Shown in pieces: positions 62,201 to 64,000 of a DNA stretch of 64,000 nt; the stretch's first letter is position 1; each line of letters begins with the position of its first letter. The translations under genes and the position numbers were made by a program. The DNA is from Porticoccus sp964608185. GTDB taxonomy: Bacteria; Pseudomonadota; Gammaproteobacteria; Pseudomonadales; Porticoccaceae. The stretch spans positions 1 to 64,000 of the forward strand of contig CAZSMR010000001.1 of the NCBI GenBank assembly GCA_964608185.1. The letters are read 5' to 3'. The notes under the pieces are model-generated. The model ran no database searches. It worked only from the letters and a program-made list of their open reading frames with translations, and was not told the origin of the DNA.

Positions 62201-63460
62201 ATGAATCTAACAGAACTGAAAACTAAACCCATTGATGAGCTTGTAAGAATTGCTTCAGAAAATGGTCTTGATAATCTAGCTCGCTCGAGAAAACAAGACG
62301 TCATCTTTAGTATCTTGAAACGTCATGCAAAAAGTGGTGAGGACATTTACGGAGAAGGTGTTTTAGAAATCCTGCCTGATGGGTTTGGTTTTTTAAGGTC
62401 ATCAGATGCGTCATATCTTGCAGGGCCAGATGATATTTATGTATCGCCTAGTCAAATTCGTCGTTTTAATTTGAGGACGGGTGATTCAATTGCTGGAAAG
62501 ATTAGACCACCAAAAGAAGGCGAACGATATTTTGCAATGCTCAAGCTGGATGAAATTAATTTTGATAAACCTGAAGATGCTCGTAATAAAATTTTATTTG
62601 AAAACCTAACACCTCTTTTTCCAGATGAACGATTAGTTTTAGAAGCAGGAAACGGATCTACAGAAGACCTTACAGGTCGTATCATTGACTTAGTTTCACC
62701 CATAGGAAAAGGGCAACGAGGCCTAATTGTAGCTCCTCCAAAAGTGGGGAAAACTATAATGATGCAACATACCGCACAAGCTATTATAAGAAACAACCCC
62801 GAATGTCACATTATTGTATTACTAATCGACGAAAGACCGGAAGAAGTTACTGAAATGCAACGAACCGTCAAAGGAGAAGTTGTTGCTTCAACTTTTGATG
62901 AGCCCCCTTCTCGCCATGTCCAAGTTGCCGAAATGGTTATTGAGAAAGCAAAAAGGCTTGTAGAGCACAAAAAAGACGTTGTTATACTGCTAGATTCTAT
63001 TACTCGACTTGCTAGGGCATATAATACTGTTCAACCTTCATCTGGAAAAGTTTTGACAGGTGGTGTTGATGCACACGCTCTGGAAAGGCCAAAACGCTTT
63101 TTTGGAGCAGCAAGAAATATCGAACAAGGTGGAAGCTTATCGATAATAGCAACAGCATTAGTTGAAACTGGATCCAAAATGGACGAAGTGATCTACGAAG
63201 AATTTAAGGGTACTGGTAATCTTGAGCTGCATCTGGACCGGAAAGTATCTGAAAAAAGAGTTTATCCTGCTATAAATATTCGTAGGTCAGGAACGCGTCG
63301 TGAAGACTTGCTGATGTCTGAAGATGATTTACAAAAAGTTTGGATTCTTCGCAAACTACTTCATAGCATGGAAGATTCAGATGCTATTGAATTTATAATA
63401 GATAAGCTTAAAGGTTCCTCTACAAACGATGAATTCTTCCTTTCGATGAAACGAAAATAG
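62201..63460 (+). CDS. rho: transcription termination factor Rho
   Basis: Rho is a hexameric RNA helicase that ends transcription. Its 419 residues equal the E. coli length. The N-terminal RNA-binding domain has EGVLEILPDGFGFLRSS, near residue 52. The ATPase core shows Walker A as APPKVGKTIMMQ near residue 178, LLIDERPEEVTEM, and Walker B DVVILLDSITRLARAYN near residue 258. The Q-loop region has TGGVDAHALERPKRFFGAA and the end has LLHSMEDSDAIEF. It is convergent with pdxH. Confidence 0.98.
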   Translation: MNLTELKTKPIDELVRIASENGLDNLARSRKQDVIFSILKRHAKSGEDIYGEGVLEILPDGFGFLRSSDASYLAGPDDIYVSPSQIRRFNLRTGDSIAGKIRPPKEGERYFAMLKLDEINFDKPEDARNKILFENLTPLFPDERLVLEAGNGSTEDLTGRIIDLVSPIGKGQRGLIVAPPKVGKTIMMQHTAQAIIRNNPECHIIVLLIDERPEEVTEMQRTVKGEVVASTFDEPPSRHVQVAEMVIEKAKRLVEHKKDVVILLDSITRLARAYNTVQPSSGKVLTGGVDAHALERPKRFFGAARNIEQGGSLSIIATALVETGSKMDEVIYEEFKGTGNLELHLDRKVSEKRVYPAINIRRSGTRREDLLMSEDDLQKVWILRKLLHSMEDSDAIEFIIDKLKGSSTNDEFFLSMKRK

Positions 63461-63492
63461 AAATTATAAAATTACTTTTTCTAATAAAATTT

Positions 63493-64000
63493 TTAAGGGG
63501 ACAGTCGAAAAATAGTCCATTCTTGATTTTCGAGTATGTACTGAAATCTGTCGTGCAGGCGATACTTACCTCCCTGCCAAAACTCAATTTCAATAGGAAC
63601 CACTCTATAACCGCCCCAGAATTCAGGAAATGGCACATCTACTTCTGCATATTTTTTTTCTACACGAAAAAATTCTTTCTCAAGGGCCTCTCGAGATATC
63701 AATTTGCTGCTTTGTATCGAACTCCATGCTGCAAGCTGACTTGCTCTAGGGCGCTTTTTAAAATAACTAAGTGATTCTGTTTCAGAAATTTTTTCTACTC
63801 TTCCACCAATTATCACCTGACGATCAAGATTGAACCAAGGAAAAAGTAAGCTGACATTTGGATTATTTTTTATTTCGAGCGCTTTTCGACTTTCGAAATT
63901 CGTATAAAATACGAAGCCTTTTTTATCAAACTGCTTCAGTAGAACCGTGCGCTGCCAAGGTCTTCCATTAGTATTAATAGTCGCCAAAGACATCGCAGTA
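63493..64000 (-). CDS. pdxH: pyridoxamine 5'-phosphate oxidase, N terminus missing at right edge
   Basis: PdxH oxidises pyridoxine/pyridoxamine 5'-phosphate to PLP using FMN. The open frame continues through the last bases of the window, with TAMSLAT aligning to TAMVVAT of E. coli PdxH, so an ATG at 63993 is internal. Visible features are RTVLLKQFDKKGFVFYTN, VSLLFPWFNLDRQV, SSKLIS, FWGGYRVVPIEIEFWQGG and the C-terminal WTIFRLSP. About 50 N-terminal residues lie outside the window. Confidence 0.95.
   Translation of the reverse strand, partial: TAMSLATINTNGRPWQRTVLLKQFDKKGFVFYTNFESRKALEIKNNPNVSLLFPWFNLDRQVIIGGRVEKISETESLSYFKKRPRASQLAAWSSIQSSKLISREALEKEFFRVEKKYAEVDVPFPEFWGGYRVVPIEIEFWQGGKYRLHDRFQYILENQEWTIFRLSP

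Noticed and set aside
1..64000. CRISPR arrays, insertion sequences, prophage genes, toxin–antitoxin or defence systems
   Set aside because: No regularly spaced direct repeats, transposase, integrase, phage structural genes or recognisable defence genes were seen. Intergenic gaps are short.

Overview
This window looks like a chromosomal piece from an AT-rich gammaproteobacterium, probably a marine or streamlined relative of the Pseudomonas/Oceanospirillales group. It is a draft or metagenome scaffold, because it holds a 10-N and a 100-N gap. The placement rests on gene order. The rrn–tyrS–M23–anmK–erpA–argC run, the pepP–ubiH–ubiI / ygfB / TIGR02449–zapA–ssrS–ygfA block, tkt–epd–pgk–fba beside sahR–metK, ftsYEX–rpoH, rpmBG–coaBC–argB and metXW–DUF4426–rdgB–hemW all follow Pseudomonas-like order. 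Species-level identity cannot be read from this window alone. Almost all of it is conserved housekeeping sequence. I see no CRISPR array, insertion sequence, prophage or tRNA gene.

Layout. 1–545: the 5' tip of a 16S rRNA gene (minus strand) with its leader, boxA and a textbook rrn P1 promoter. 546–9573: tyrS, an M23 peptidase, anmK, erpA, bactofilin, argC, hemJ, hemL and hemB. 9622–16456: an orphan gcvH, the ubiquinone hydroxylases ubiI and ubiH, pepP, ygfB, a ZapB-like coiled coil, zapA, 6S RNA and 5-formyl-THF cyclo-ligase. 16498–28000: pyk, ilvA, rpiA, srkA, an MFS carrier and the central carbon operon tkt–epd–pgk–fba. 28024–33325: a SAM-cycle operon (sahR–metK–ahcY–metF–rsmE) behind a 28-bp palindromic operator. 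33380–39778: secB, then a complete three-subunit acetone carboxylase operon (acxABC) and a 571-bp intergenic region with a good Fur-box match. 39779–41719: gshA, cut by the 100-N gap, and an unknown exported protein. 41955–53141: dsbB, lrgAB, fkpA, elbB, trmB, rpoH, ftsXEY, rsmD, coaD, mutM and rpmGB. 53443–64000: coaBC, argB, slmA, metXW, rdgB, purU, hemW, trxA, rho and a right-truncated pdxH.

How it works together. The strongest regulatory story is the SAM cycle. An ArsR–methyltransferase fusion of the SahR type sits first in an operon with SAM synthetase, SAH hydrolase and methylene-THF reductase. Its predicted promoter has the -35 box inside a perfect 13-bp-arm palindrome, and the -10 box is so close to the ATG that the mRNA should be leaderless. 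The main accessory trait is acetone carboxylation to acetoacetate. Its operon has strong ribosome-binding sites but no neighbouring activator gene. The rrn P1 promoter and the predicted rpmBG promoter share GC-rich discriminators, which suggests joint growth-rate (stringent) control.

The most interesting unexplained signals are the nested GATAGA/TCTATC palindromes around the predicted rpiA promoter, the Fur box between acxA and gshA, and the small secreted two-cysteine protein next to dsbB. I did not find a convincing new multi-gene system.
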